Shown: positions 1 through 9,289, numbered from the stretch's first letter. The stretch: 64,000 bases of DNA from Chryseobacterium edaphi (GCF_025628985.1 NZ_JAOTEM010000002.1:62001-126000); one strand, 5' to 3'. The notes: generated by a model not told the origin, from the sequence alone. Numbers and translations: made by a program.

Positions 1-78
1 TCGGGCGACACAACAAATATTGTTTTTAAAAACACCAAAATCAATGCGCCGATTCCTGCTTCTGAGTTTTCTTTATAG
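1..78 (+). CDS. C-terminus of a LolA-like outer-membrane lipoprotein carrier (partial)
   Basis: Frame 1 is open from the window edge to a TAG at 76-78, giving 25 residues that end IPASEFSL. The preceding GDTTNIVFKNTKIN pattern resembles the last beta strands of flavobacterial LolA-family carriers, which shuttle lipoproteins or pigment-like lipids across the periplasm. LolA-like genes are regular members of flexirubin and aryl-polyene clusters. The next gene starts inside it at 44, so the two overlap by 35 bases and are probably co-transcribed. The family call rests on a short tail plus context; the rest of the gene is outside the window. Confidence 0.5.
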   Translation, partial: SGDTTNIVFKNTKINAPIPASEFSL

Positions 79-679
79 TTCGCTTTTATTGCTAATGTTT
101 TCGTGCAAAACGTACCAGCTGAAAGATGCAAAACCAATTTCAAACTCCGCAAAAGAGGTTGAAAATCTATACTTTAGTTCAAAAGAGGATTATGTTTACA
201 AATGCCAAATGGAAGTTTACGGCAATGACATCAGCGGAATTCTTATTATTAAAAAAATCTCCGAAACCACGCATAGAGTCGTGATGACCTCAGATTTTGG
301 AAACAAAATGATTGATTTTGAGATTTCCGAGAATGACTTCAAACTCAATTATGTCTTGGCAGATTTAGATAAAAAAATGGTCATTAATTTTTTAAAGAAT
401 GATTTTCAGGAATTGCTGAGACAAAAATACCCTGTCGCCGAAAGTTTTCAAGATGAAAACTCAAATATTTTCAGGTCAGAATTAGACAAAAAAAATTATT
501 ACTTATCTTTTAGCAAATCAAATTCTCTCCTCACGCAAATTGTTTACACCAAGAACAAAAAGGAGAAGATCAATTTTAGTTTTGATGCGAAAAAACCTAC
601 TTTTGCAGAAACGATCAATCTTCAGCACAAAGATTTTAAGATCAATATCAAACTATTTCAAATCACTGAAACTGAATAA
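44..679 (+). CDS. Putative LolB-like lipoprotein of the flexirubin cluster
   Basis: About 211 residues from ATG 44, preferred over an in-frame TTG at 20 because it opens directly on a signal sequence: MRR, a leucine-rich core, then a lipobox-like LLMFSC with Cys21 as the likely lipidated residue. The mature part alternates polar and hydrophobic residues, as expected for a small beta-rich protein. I recognise no named domain. It directly follows a LolA-like carrier, so a LolB-type outer-membrane acceptor is a reasonable inference, not something the residues prove. The next gene starts 2 bases after its stop, indicating one operon. Confidence 0.7.
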   Translation: MRRFLLLSFLYSSLLLLMFSCKTYQLKDAKPISNSAKEVENLYFSSKEDYVYKCQMEVYGNDISGILIIKKISETTHRVVMTSDFGNKMIDFEISENDFKLNYVLADLDKKMVINFLKNDFQELLRQKYPVAESFQDENSNIFRSELDKKNYYLSFSKSNSLLTQIVYTKNKKEKINFSFDAKKPTFAETINLQHKDFKINIKLFQITETE

Positions 680-681
680 TT

Positions 682-1062
682 ATGCAGACTATCCTTACAG
701 ACTTTTATACTTTAGAATCCTACGACAAATCAGAAAACGGAAGTTATATTGCAAAAATTTCTCTTAATAAAGATCATGATATTTTCAAAGGTCATTTTCC
801 TGGAAATCCTGTGACACCAGGAGTTTGTATGATGCAGATTGTGAAAGAATTAACGGAAGAGTTTACCGGACAAAAATTGTTTTTGAAATCAGCTTCCAAT
901 GTAAAATTCATGGCAATTATTAACCCTTTTGAAACACCAAGTCTTACGATGCAACTTGATATTAATGAAGGTGAAAATGAAATCAAAGTAAAAAACACGA
1001 CTTCTTTTGGCGAGACTATTGCATTGAAGATGTCAGTTAATTACAACAAACAGACATCATGA
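682..1062 (+). CDS. FabZ-like 3-hydroxyacyl-ACP dehydratase (hotdog fold)
   Basis: 126 residues. The signature GHFPGNPVTPG lies at residues 37-47, with His38 as the catalytic histidine of FabA/FabZ dehydratases. In this pathway it would remove water from the beta-hydroxyacyl-ACP after each ketoreduction, building the conjugated polyene. The residue 14 positions after the histidine, normally the FabZ catalytic Glu, is Gln52 here; nearby Glu56 might compensate, or this may be a feature of the pigment-cluster subfamily. It overlaps the next gene by an ATGA (1059-1062), which implies translational coupling. Confidence 0.82.
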   Translation: MQTILTDFYTLESYDKSENGSYIAKISLNKDHDIFKGHFPGNPVTPGVCMMQIVKELTEEFTGQKLFLKSASNVKFMAIINPFETPSLTMQLDINEGENEIKVKNTTSFGETIALKMSVNYNKQTS

Positions 1063-1544
1063 AACTGATATTATCTTTATTGACAGGCTTATTTTTATTT
1101 CTCCAAAGCTCAGATCTGGAAGCTTTGAGAAACAGCTATTCAAAAGCAAATTTGTCCGTCGAAGGTGCTAAAGATTTCATTGAATTGGCGGAAAAAAAAT
1201 CTTCTTCTGATCCTGTAATTTCTGCCTACAAGGCTGCATCCCAAATCCTTGAAGCTAAAGTCACCACGGAGAAAAATAAAAGAAAAACATTTGTAAAAGC
1301 TGGTGCATCAAGTCTGGAAAGTATTGTTAAAGCCAATCCCAATAATGCTGAATTAAGAGTAATCAGAATGAGCGTTCAGGAAAATATTCCTAAAATTGTA
1401 GGATATTCGAAGAACCTTAAGGAAGATAAAACTTTTATTTTAAACAACTACAGCAAGCAAAATTCTGCTTTGAAAAGCTATATCAAAAAATTTGCACAAC
1501 AGTCTAAAACCATGACTGCCGCAGAAAAAAATTCGTTGAAATAA
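1059..1544 (+). CDS. Small exported protein of the flexirubin cluster, function unknown
   Basis: 161 residues. The first 16 residues, MKLILSLLTGLFLFLQ, look like a Sec signal peptide or membrane anchor. The rest is charged, Lys-rich and predicted helical, with repeated Ala/Ser/Lys segments; I see no catalytic motif. It starts on the stop codon of the dehydratase (ATGA) and ends directly against the ATG of the glycosyltransferase (TAA then ATG), so it sits in one tightly packed operon. Its envelope location fits pigment trafficking or assembly, but that is inference from position only. Confidence 0.7.
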   Translation: MKLILSLLTGLFLFLQSSDLEALRNSYSKANLSVEGAKDFIELAEKKSSSDPVISAYKAASQILEAKVTTEKNKRKTFVKAGASSLESIVKANPNNAELRVIRMSVQENIPKIVGYSKNLKEDKTFILNNYSKQNSALKSYIKKFAQQSKTMTAAEKNSLK

Positions 1545-2717
1545 ATGACATTTTCTGAAGTACAAAATGCAATTGACAAGAGGAAAATCTGCGTTTTGGT
1601 TCCTACTTACAACAACGAGAAAACTCTGAGACGAGTCATTGACGGTGTGTTAGAGTATACTAAAAACATTATCGTTGTCAATGATGGATCAAGTGATTCA
1701 ACTTTAGAAATTTTAAAAACTTATCCGCAAATTTCCACGATCAATTTACCTGAAAATAAGGGAAAGGGAAACGGACTGAAAATTGGTTTTAGAAAAGCTA
1801 AAGAATTGGGTTTTGATCACGCAATTACCATCGATTCAGACGGACAGCATTATCCGGATGATATTCCTGTTTTTGTGAAGGCTTTATTGGATGAAGAAGA
1901 AGATATATTGCTCATAGGAAACCGAAATATGTCGCAGGATGGCATTCCAAAAAAAAGCAGTTTTGGGAACCGTTTCTCTAATTTTTGGTTTTGGTTTGAA
2001 ACAGGAATTAAGCTCGAAGATACACAATCGGGCTATAGATTATACCCTTTACATAAAATTCCGAAGAAATATTTTACTCCAAAATTTGAATTTGAGATTG
2101 AGATCATTGTACGGACAGCCTGGAAACATGTTCAGGTAAAAAATGTTCCGATCAAAGTTTTGTATGATCCGGCGGAACGAGTTTCGCATTTCAGACCATT
2201 CAAAGATTTTACGAGAATCAGTATTTTGAATACTATTTTAGTCATTATCACTTTATTTTATATCATTCCAAGAAATTTTATCCGAAATTTCAGAAAGAAA
2301 AGTTTTAAACAATTTATCAAAGAAGATGTTTTAGAGAGTGATGGAAGCAACCGTACCAAAGCTTTTTCTATTGCACTCGGCGTTTTTGTGGGTTTATCGC
2401 CGTTTTGGGGATTTCATACCTTGTTGGTGATTTCTTTATCTGTGCTTTTTAAGCTTAATAAAATATTGGCTTTTGTAGCATCAAATGTCAGTTTACCGCC
2501 ATTTATTCCATTTATTATTGCGGCAGCTTTGTTTTTGGGATCTCCTTTTTTAAGTGGTGAAAGTAATATTTTAACTCAGGATCTGAATTTTGATCTGGTA
2601 AAAAATAATCTCCTTCAATATGTAATCGGAAGTTTGATTCTTGCCACTTCAATGTCATTTGTTTCCGGAATTGCATCTTATCTCTTTCTGAATAAGTTGA
2701 ATCCTAAGAATAATTGA
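1545..2717 (+). CDS. Family 2 glycosyltransferase fused to a DUF2062 membrane domain
   Basis: 390 residues. Residues 14-220 form a GT-A glycosyltransferase: VPTYNNEKTL at the start of the nucleotide-binding fold, VVNDGSSDST at 45-53, and DSDGQH at 97-102 with Asp97/Asp99 as the metal-binding DxD. After a hydrophobic segment near 230-245, residues about 260-385 match DUF2062 (ALGVFVGLSPFWGFHTLL), a polytopic membrane module. It probably transfers a sugar or phosphosugar at the inner face of the membrane. GT2-DUF2062 fusions recur in aryl-polyene and flexirubin clusters. It is the last + strand gene of this operon. The acceptor is unknown. Confidence 0.85.
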   Translation: MTFSEVQNAIDKRKICVLVPTYNNEKTLRRVIDGVLEYTKNIIVVNDGSSDSTLEILKTYPQISTINLPENKGKGNGLKIGFRKAKELGFDHAITIDSDGQHYPDDIPVFVKALLDEEEDILLIGNRNMSQDGIPKKSSFGNRFSNFWFWFETGIKLEDTQSGYRLYPLHKIPKKYFTPKFEFEIEIIVRTAWKHVQVKNVPIKVLYDPAERVSHFRPFKDFTRISILNTILVIITLFYIIPRNFIRNFRKKSFKQFIKEDVLESDGSNRTKAFSIALGVFVGLSPFWGFHTLLVISLSVLFKLNKILAFVASNVSLPPFIPFIIAAALFLGSPFLSGESNILTQDLNFDLVKNNLLQYVIGSLILATSMSFVSGIASYLFLNKLNPKNN

Positions 2718-2730
2718 CTTAATAAAATAA

Positions 2731-2761
2731 AAAACTGCAAAGCCTTTTGACTTTACAGTTT
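2731..2761. terminator. Bidirectional terminator between convergent genes
   Basis: AAAACTGCAAAG at 2731-2742 and CTTTACAGTTT at 2751-2761 form an 11-bp stem with one imperfect pair and an 8-nt loop. A/T tracts on both sides fit termination of both the + strand glycosyltransferase and the convergent T9SS gene. Confidence 0.6.
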
Positions 2762-2790
2762 AAATAAATCGTTACTTATTATTCTTAAAA

Positions 2791-4818
2791 CTATTTCTTT
2801 ATTATTTTCTGAGAATGAGTTTTACCGTTTTTATCCGTTAAGATCAACAAATAATCACCTTGATTCAGATTCTTAACAGAAATTGAATTTCTTTCAACCT
2901 TTGTTTGTAAAACCATTCTTCCACTCAATTCATATATTTTTGCTTCCACAATATCAATTCCTTTTTTAGTTTTAATATTGATCATATCATATGTCGGATT
3001 TGGATAGATTGTCAATAAATCTTGTACATTCTCAACTTCTTTTGTGTCTAAGAATGATCCTTCTACGATATGTAATGTTGTGTTCGGGGTAACGTTATTC
3101 ACTACATCAATAGTTCCTGAAGGCCATCTTACCACAACTTTTGTAATTGCTGTTGCCTGACCAATTCCGAAATGAGTGTTCAGAGAGCTCATATTTCTGA
3201 ATCCTGTTCCACTTTGTACGTCTCTGATTTGTTTTCCCCATGCTCCGTGAATTTCCACTCTTGCACCGATTCCGTTTCTGTTACTTTGAATTCCTTTTAA
3301 TGTCACTTTAAGCCATTTATTTGTATTTCCGGCATTCATCATGATTGTACTGCCTTTTTGAATATCCAAAAATCCGTCATTATTTAAATCTCCAATAGGA
3401 CGGTTATAGGCATCTAAATCATATGTATTTGAACTTATAAAAGTGAAATTTCCATTTCCAAACATGATTTTATTTGAACTTAATACATCTAGGAATCCGT
3501 CATTATCAAAATCATGCGTTACATATTCTCTACTCGTAGCACTTGCGGTGTCATATCCGGAACCTGCAGACATATCTGAGAATGTTCCATTACCGTTATT
3601 CTTCATCACTTTGCTCGATACATCACTCGCTGCATTCATTCCTACTACAGAATCCATCCAACCATCGTTATTAAAATCTCCCCAAGCGGAAGACCAGCTT
3701 TGTATAGGATTTAACATATTTGCAGCAGCAGCTACATTGGTAAATGTTCCGTTTCCGTTATTTCTGTGCAGTTCATCAAGATTTCCTCCATTTCCGGCAC
3801 CTGCACTGTTACATTTTGCAATATAAAGATCCATATCTCCATCATTATCAAAATCAGTCCATATAGACGCATAATTTCCGCCTGTAGGAAAATCTCCCAA
3901 TCCTCCCTGATTATGATTCATGTTTGTACCGTCATTCAGATAATATCTATTCGGTGCATTGTCATCACAAATAAATGCATCCAATTTACCGTCATTATTG
4001 ATGTCTACAAAATTCGATCTTTGGCAAAGATAAGACTGCGGTTTTCTGTCGACAGTAAAACCGGTTCCGGTGCTGTTAGCTTTTACAAAAGTAATTCCGC
4101 TTCCGGATCCGTAAACAAGATCGTTGTAACCATTGTTGTCATAATCTCCTGCTGCAATACTCCAAGATGGAGTTACAGTAGTGGTTGGAACTGTATAGGT
4201 AACATTATTAAAAGTTCCTCCTGTTTGCTGGTAAGAAATTACAATCTGCGTTGCATTTACTACAGAGACAATATCATCTAAATAATCTCCATTCATATCA
4301 ACAACACAATTATTCAAAGTTCCCGCTGAACTTACAGATTGCGGAATAAATGTAACTCTGTCTGGTGGTACTACAACTTCATTTACATTAAAATTGAATC
4401 CCGAACTTGTCCATTTATTATCAAATACAATATAATAAGTTGTTCCGGCTACACTTGAAAAGGTAACCTCTGATGCATAATTGTAAGTACCTGCTCCACC
4501 GGAATAATCATCGTTTGAAGTTACACAAGTAAGCGCAGAACAGTTACCTTTATAAATGATTAATCGGGTATCAACACTTTGACCGGGAATCGAGGTAGTT
4601 ACATTGATACTTGCTGTTTGTGTTGCAGTAAATTTATACCAGATTCCGGCTGTTGGTAAAGTTGTTGTTGATAAACCACAAAATATTGTAGGAGCTGCAC
4701 CTGTAATAGTAGGAGCTGTATTTGTTCCTACCGCAGCAACCAAAGCTGAGCTACAATTTAATTGAGCGATTCCCCATGTAATACTAAACATAAGAATAAA
4801 AAGAGCTGTTTTTTTCAT
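2791..4818 (-). CDS. T9SS-secreted FG-GAP/VCBS repeat protein with ASPIC/UnbV domain
   Basis: 675 residues. MKKTALFILMFSITWGIAQ is a signal peptide. Residues about 20-145 resemble a beta-sandwich domain. From about 150 to 495 there are many calcium-binding FG-GAP repeats with D-x-N-x-DG loops (DFNNDGWMD, DLNNDGFLD), forming a beta-propeller. Residues about 505-585 match ASPIC/UnbV (GIGARVEIHGAWG, VVVRWPSG), the CRTAC1-like arrangement. The last 80 residues begin IYPNPTYDMINI and end KIIKK, a type A T9SS sorting domain, so the protein should be exported and surface-attached or released. It lies 20 bases downstream of a diheme cytochrome lipoprotein and probably shares its transcript. Function is likely adhesion or ligand binding. 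Confidence 0.9.
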   Translation of the reverse strand: MKKTALFILMFSITWGIAQLNCSSALVAAVGTNTAPTITGAAPTIFCGLSTTTLPTAGIWYKFTATQTASINVTTSIPGQSVDTRLIIYKGNCSALTCVTSNDDYSGGAGTYNYASEVTFSSVAGTTYYIVFDNKWTSSGFNFNVNEVVVPPDRVTFIPQSVSSAGTLNNCVVDMNGDYLDDIVSVVNATQIVISYQQTGGTFNNVTYTVPTTTVTPSWSIAAGDYDNNGYNDLVYGSGSGITFVKANSTGTGFTVDRKPQSYLCQRSNFVDINNDGKLDAFICDDNAPNRYYLNDGTNMNHNQGGLGDFPTGGNYASIWTDFDNDGDMDLYIAKCNSAGAGNGGNLDELHRNNGNGTFTNVAAAANMLNPIQSWSSAWGDFNNDGWMDSVVGMNAASDVSSKVMKNNGNGTFSDMSAGSGYDTASATSREYVTHDFDNDGFLDVLSSNKIMFGNGNFTFISSNTYDLDAYNRPIGDLNNDGFLDIQKGSTIMMNAGNTNKWLKVTLKGIQSNRNGIGARVEIHGAWGKQIRDVQSGTGFRNMSSLNTHFGIGQATAITKVVVRWPSGTIDVVNNVTPNTTLHIVEGSFLDTKEVENVQDLLTIYPNPTYDMINIKTKKGIDIVEAKIYELSGRMVLQTKVERNSISVKNLNQGDYLLILTDKNGKTHSQKIIKK

Positions 4819-4838
4819 GTTCGGTTATATATTAGTTT

Positions 4839-5930
4839 TTAAGGACAGTTTTGATTGATCGTATTGATCCATTGTTTTAAAAGTTCAACGCCTTCATCAT
4901 GAACAATAGTTCTTCCCAACAACGGCATTCTGGAACTTTCGTCCACAGAACTAAGTCTGAAATGCATCACAGATTTAGCAGGATTTGAAGGAGTAATAAT
5001 TCTTTGCAGAGACTGATCTATCGGTTCATCTGCAACTAGACAGACTCCAATATTTGAAAGACTTGTTGTCTGGCTGAAACTTAATCTTATAGCACGATAA
5101 TCACATCTTGCATTTTCCTGATGACAATGAGCACAGTTTATGTCTAGGTAAGAACGCAATCGTAAATCTAAAGGTTTGCTTGTATCTTTATAATTTACCG
5201 TAGAAACAATATTTGACGGAAAGCTTTGCAAATATCCTTCATCTACAAGATTTTGCAACTGATTTTTCAGACCATTTGGATAATTATAAGCCGTATTCAT
5301 GTTCTGTGGTTTCACTCCTATCGGAACAGGTTTGTTTTCCAATTTGTGACAAGCAAAGCATTCAGCTTCTGACGGAATTCTGTAATCGATAGTCATCACA
5401 TCATTATTCTCTTTCCTGAATGTAAGATGTTTTGAGCTTCCGCTTGTAAAATCAGACCCTGTCACTAATTCTGCCTCTGTTTGTGCATCATTCCATAAAT
5501 ATTCTGCAAAAGTCCACCCGCTTGCTTTTTTTATCATCAATCGGGTTTCGACGATTTTTGTTGTATTTCCGGGTTGTATCGTATTATAATAGAAATTTTT
5601 TATCAGAACTGTTCCTACAGGAAAATTCAGTGTTTTGTTATCTGCATCATATGTTGATTTGACACCATTTGGCATCCATATAAATCTTTTTTTCAGTGCG
5701 TAATCTGTAAAAAGGGCACTTGCAGGTTCGTAGGGAATTACTTTGGCAGAAGGTTCCAAATTCTTCAAATCTCCTTTAAAGAAAGAGTATGTTGATAATT
5801 TGGAATACGGGACAGCATCAATATTAAAGTTAACTAAAGAACTTTCAACCTCAACACCTTCGATCTTTTCGTCATTTTTACATGAAAATAAAACTAAAAA
5901 GCATAATAATAAAAAGTAGTTTTGTTTCAT
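4839..5930 (-). CDS. Diheme c-type cytochrome lipoprotein (HNE_0200/SO2930-like family)
   Basis: 363 residues. The N-terminus has a lipoprotein signal ending VLFSC with Cys17 as the lipidation site. Two covalent heme sites are visible: CFACH at 191-195 and CAHCH at 266-270. The overall layout, an N-terminal beta-rich half followed by two CxxCH motifs, fits the SO2930/HNE_0200 conserved family of periplasmic or surface cytochromes. It precedes the FG-GAP T9SS gene in the same direction; ASPIC/UnbV proteins and such cytochromes occur together in other Bacteroidetes. Electron-transfer role inferred from the hemes, partner unknown. Its place inside the pigment locus looks incidental. Confidence 0.85.
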   Translation of the reverse strand: MKQNYFLLLCFLVLFSCKNDEKIEGVEVESSLVNFNIDAVPYSKLSTYSFFKGDLKNLEPSAKVIPYEPASALFTDYALKKRFIWMPNGVKSTYDADNKTLNFPVGTVLIKNFYYNTIQPGNTTKIVETRLMIKKASGWTFAEYLWNDAQTEAELVTGSDFTSGSSKHLTFRKENNDVMTIDYRIPSEAECFACHKLENKPVPIGVKPQNMNTAYNYPNGLKNQLQNLVDEGYLQSFPSNIVSTVNYKDTSKPLDLRLRSYLDINCAHCHQENARCDYRAIRLSFSQTTSLSNIGVCLVADEPIDQSLQRIITPSNPAKSVMHFRLSSVDESSRMPLLGRTIVHDEGVELLKQWINTINQNCP

Positions 5931-6099
5931 TCATTTATTATTTTAAAAAAAGCTAATATAGCAATAAAACAATCAAATGGTGAAATAATTTTCAATTTAA
6001 ATAAAGATTTATTAAATTAAAACTAACTTAAATTAACAAAAGTAAAAAGAATTGAAAATATTGATTTTAAAATAATGGTTGGAAAAACTGTACTAACAA

Positions 6100-7764
6100 T
6101 TAATTATTTAACTTTTTTAATGCCTTATTCAAATACTCCTCTACATTTTTTCTGTCTGGAACAGTTGTAATTTCTTTAGTCAAAGCTTTTTCAAACTCAA
6201 TTTTCGCATTAGAATATTCTTTTTTATTAAAGTAATATTTCCCAATTTGATAATAAACCAACCACAAATCGGGATTTAAAGATTGATAATGAATGATAAA
6301 ATCTTGAGCTAAAACTCTGTTCTGATCGTTAATTGCCGCGTCAATCTGAGAACTTTTCTTTTTATAATCTTCATAGTCTTTAAATTCTGGAGAATCTACA
6401 AAAGGATCTTTAGCAATATTCAATTTTGATTTTGAAAATTCACCATTTGCTAATCGTTTATCTGAAAAAATTTCATTCAGATCATAACATACAAATTCTC
6501 CCAATTGATAAGGATTTGAAGAAACCCAAACCAATCTTTTCTCTGGTGAAAATATGACTGCATGATGAGCCAAAAGCTGATTAATCGCTTTTTCGTTTCC
6601 GTAGCCGATACTTTTATCTTCTAAACCTGATCTATCTCTTAAAATCGAAGCCATTTTTTCAGGATTGAGTTTTTTATTTTCCTGCAAAAGTTCCTGAAGC
6701 TTTTCATAGCGATATTCGGAATGACTTTCGTTTATATGTTTTTGATTTCTTTTATCATCTTTATAAGCTTCAGATTGAAAATGATTTGTGCAAAAAACCT
6801 TGCTTGAATTCTCAACTTTATACACTCCAAAATTATCCGGAGAAACTTCGATAATCACTGCATTTTTATCATTTGCACTTCCGACTAAAATAGATTCTGA
6901 AACGAAAACCTTTCTTTTTTTGGCAATTGCAATTGCTTCATCAATATTTCTTGCATACTGTAAAATCTCCCTTGTCACCAAAGAAATCGGGGTTTTTGCC
7001 GTCAATGGAATTTTCGATTTCCCGGCATTGATCGTCACGGTAATTCCTTCTTTATTCATTCCAGAAACTACACCGATCATTCCCGGCCAGCTTACAGACA
7101 GATAAGGAATTCCGGTTTCCGGTTCTACAAATTCGACCAGTTTATTTTTGGCAAATTCGTCACCGACGTAGAAATCGAAGTTTCTTCCGATCAATAAATC
7201 TCCATCTTCTGTATTTTCATTCCAGACCGCAAGAGAAGTACATCCAACAACCATTAAATCCTGCATTGCATGACCAATATCATGTGCTCCGTGTAAATAC
7301 ATTGCTCTTCTGAATTTTGGCGCGATAAAATCATATTTATCTGATGAATATTGAGACAATCCGTACAATTCAACCTGATCATCCTCTTTAATATTTAAAT
7401 ACATCTTACGATTATACCATTTCAGAAAACCGCGTAAGAGATTCTGTTTAAATTTCGACGGAACAAATGTTTCTACTTTCGAAAAGAAAATTTCTTCCTG
7501 CTTCTGCATCAAGGGTTGCATTAAAGCACCATTGTTATAGCCCAATTGCAGAGGATTTCCTTTGATGTAAAGTTCCCAAAGCTGCTGTTTGTTTTTGGTT
7601 AAATAATTTTGATTAAAACTAAAAGTAGAGTCGTTAATTTTTTGAACTTTCGGAATCTCTAACAAATACTGTTTTACATCGGGAATGTGTTTCACAGACT
7701 TTCTTGTTCCACACGAAACCAGATTTAAAACAAAAAATGCATAAATAAAAATTTTAATCTTCAT
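6100..7764 (-). CDS. C45-type NTN acyltransferase/hydrolase lipoprotein with TPR-like tail
   Basis: 554 residues. The signal ends NLVSC (Cys18), so this is a lipoprotein. The core resembles acyl-CoA:6-aminopenicillanate acyltransferase/peptidase C45 enzymes: VVGCTSLAVW at 172-181 supplies Cys175 as the probable self-cleaved N-terminal nucleophile, followed by DGDLLIGRNFDF and later NAVIIEVSP. Autoproteolysis would split it before Cys175. The C-terminal about 90 residues look like tetratricopeptide helices (IGKYYFNKKEYSNAKIEFEKA). It is the last gene of the pigment operon and overlaps the preceding oxidoreductase by 11 bases. A role in making or breaking an acyl bond of the pigment, such as the flexirubin ester, is a hypothesis. 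Confidence 0.82.
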   Translation of the reverse strand: MKIKIFIYAFFVLNLVSCGTRKSVKHIPDVKQYLLEIPKVQKINDSTFSFNQNYLTKNKQQLWELYIKGNPLQLGYNNGALMQPLMQKQEEIFFSKVETFVPSKFKQNLLRGFLKWYNRKMYLNIKEDDQVELYGLSQYSSDKYDFIAPKFRRAMYLHGAHDIGHAMQDLMVVGCTSLAVWNENTEDGDLLIGRNFDFYVGDEFAKNKLVEFVEPETGIPYLSVSWPGMIGVVSGMNKEGITVTINAGKSKIPLTAKTPISLVTREILQYARNIDEAIAIAKKRKVFVSESILVGSANDKNAVIIEVSPDNFGVYKVENSSKVFCTNHFQSEAYKDDKRNQKHINESHSEYRYEKLQELLQENKKLNPEKMASILRDRSGLEDKSIGYGNEKAINQLLAHHAVIFSPEKRLVWVSSNPYQLGEFVCYDLNEIFSDKRLANGEFSKSKLNIAKDPFVDSPEFKDYEDYKKKSSQIDAAINDQNRVLAQDFIIHYQSLNPDLWLVYYQIGKYYFNKKEYSNAKIEFEKALTKEITTVPDRKNVEEYLNKALKKLNN

Positions 7765-9289
7765 TTGTTTGATTTAAAACTTTTGTCAAACGCTCATCAA
7801 TCAGTTCTTTACCCAAAATTTCCGCGCAAGTATTAAAAGCTCCGATTGTACAGCCTAAAATTCCGTGCATATTTACAGATTGTCCCGTTAAAAAAAGGTT
7901 ATCAATTTTGGTTCTTGGTGACACCATTGTTTTTAAAGGGTTTTCTGAAGTTTTGATATAACCGTACATATTTCCGTCGAAACTTCCTATATAATCGCGG
8001 TAAGACAAGGGAGAAGACGTGTAAATGTTTTTAATAGAATTCCTCATATCCGGAAATTTCTTTTCTAAAGCATCAATCATTTTTTCCGCTTTTTCAAGCT
8101 TAAATTTTTCGTATTGTTTTCCTCGTTCTTGTTCATCAGCAATGGTGTTGCATGTATTCTGCCAATGTTTCACTTCGTCAAAATTCATATAAGAAATTGC
8201 AGTAAAACTTTCAGCGAATTCAGGATGTAATTTTGCTGGAGTAGAAGAAAGCATATAGGTTTCCGGCCAGTGTTCTTTTTTATATTTAAAAGCATTCCAG
8301 ACCGTTTCTTCAGATGAAAAATGATAAATATTATAATTAAAATTATGAAGTGAATTAGGTTTTAAAACCAAATAAACACTGAAACATGACGAAACGGGTT
8401 CCCAACTCAAAATTCTGTTGAGGAAAGATTTTTTCAGCCTATTCTCACCTATCAGTTTAATTGCAGAACGGATTTCTATATTGGATATAAACTGTTTTGC
8501 GAAATACTCTTTGCCTTGAACAGTTTTTACAGAGCTTAAAACATTGCTTTCATCAAAAATCATTTCAGAAACTTCGGAATGTTTATGAACTTCTGCTCCA
8601 TATTCTCTTAATTTTCTGATTAAAAGTTTTGAAATCTGACTTCCACCTTTCACACACTTGTACGCACTTTGAATATAAGAATTCACCGTCAAAGCATGAA
8701 CATAGAAAGGAATATTCTCAGAATCACCTGCGTACAGAAAATTTGAACCCAATAAAACAGCCTGCAGTTTTTGATCTGAAGTGATTGATTCTATGAATCT
8801 TTTTGTATTTAAATGAAGAATTTCCTCGTTATAATTGTTTTGTCCGACAACATTATATCTCGGAAAATAATTGCAAACCCGCTGAATTTCTTCACAATAA
8901 TTTTCTAAATTTTCTCGTTCGTCGGGAAAATGTTGCGATAATTGCTTGACAAAATTTTCGTAACCTTGAGCATGCGGATATTCGATTTTGTCTTCTCCAA
9001 ATGTGATTTTATCATATCCGTTATTATCCATTTTCTCAAGTTCAAGATCATCGATAATCTCAAGATAAGAAAAAAAATGATGCAGATTTTGCCCTTTTGA
9101 AAGTCCGCCGAGATAATGAACTCCGGTGTCAAAAATCAATTTATCTCTTGAAAATGTCTGCAAGTTTCCGCCATACTGATTATTTTTTTCCAGAACACAG
9201 ACTTTCAAGCCTTCTTTCGCCAGAATAAGTGCCGAAACAAGACCTCCGAGACCGCTGCCAATGACCAATATGTCAAATTCTTTTTTCAA
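7754..9289 (-). CDS. Phytoene-desaturase-like FAD-dependent oxidoreductase
   Basis: 511 residues from a TTG at 9289. Residues 5-35 hold the dinucleotide fold FDILVIGSGLGG followed by a Glu at the end of strand two (VLEKNNQYGG); the C-terminus has the FAD contact LFLTGQSVNMHG. This is the CrtI/retinol-saturase group. In flexirubin clusters it is proposed to oxidise or isomerise the polyene or the resorcinol precursor. The frame stays open to a TTG at 9436, but that stretch has no ATG, overlaps the upstream gene, and contains a perfect hairpin at 9354-9374 in a repeat-like element. The family normally begins just before KEFDILVIG, so I place the start at 9289. The start is uncertain; the enzyme class is not. 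Confidence 0.82.
   Translation of the reverse strand: MKKEFDILVIGSGLGGLVSALILAKEGLKVCVLEKNNQYGGNLQTFSRDKLIFDTGVHYLGGLSKGQNLHHFFSYLEIIDDLELEKMDNNGYDKITFGEDKIEYPHAQGYENFVKQLSQHFPDERENLENYCEEIQRVCNYFPRYNVVGQNNYNEEILHLNTKRFIESITSDQKLQAVLLGSNFLYAGDSENIPFYVHALTVNSYIQSAYKCVKGGSQISKLLIRKLREYGAEVHKHSEVSEMIFDESNVLSSVKTVQGKEYFAKQFISNIEIRSAIKLIGENRLKKSFLNRILSWEPVSSCFSVYLVLKPNSLHNFNYNIYHFSSEETVWNAFKYKKEHWPETYMLSSTPAKLHPEFAESFTAISYMNFDEVKHWQNTCNTIADEQERGKQYEKFKLEKAEKMIDALEKKFPDMRNSIKNIYTSSPLSYRDYIGSFDGNMYGYIKTSENPLKTMVSPRTKIDNLFLTGQSVNMHGILGCTIGAFNTCAEILGKELIDERLTKVLNQTNED

Noticed and set aside
3443..4281. Two + strand open frames of 127 and 171 codons
   Set aside because: They lie opposite the FG-GAP repeats of the T9SS gene; their composition is the mirror of those repeats and no motif is visible.
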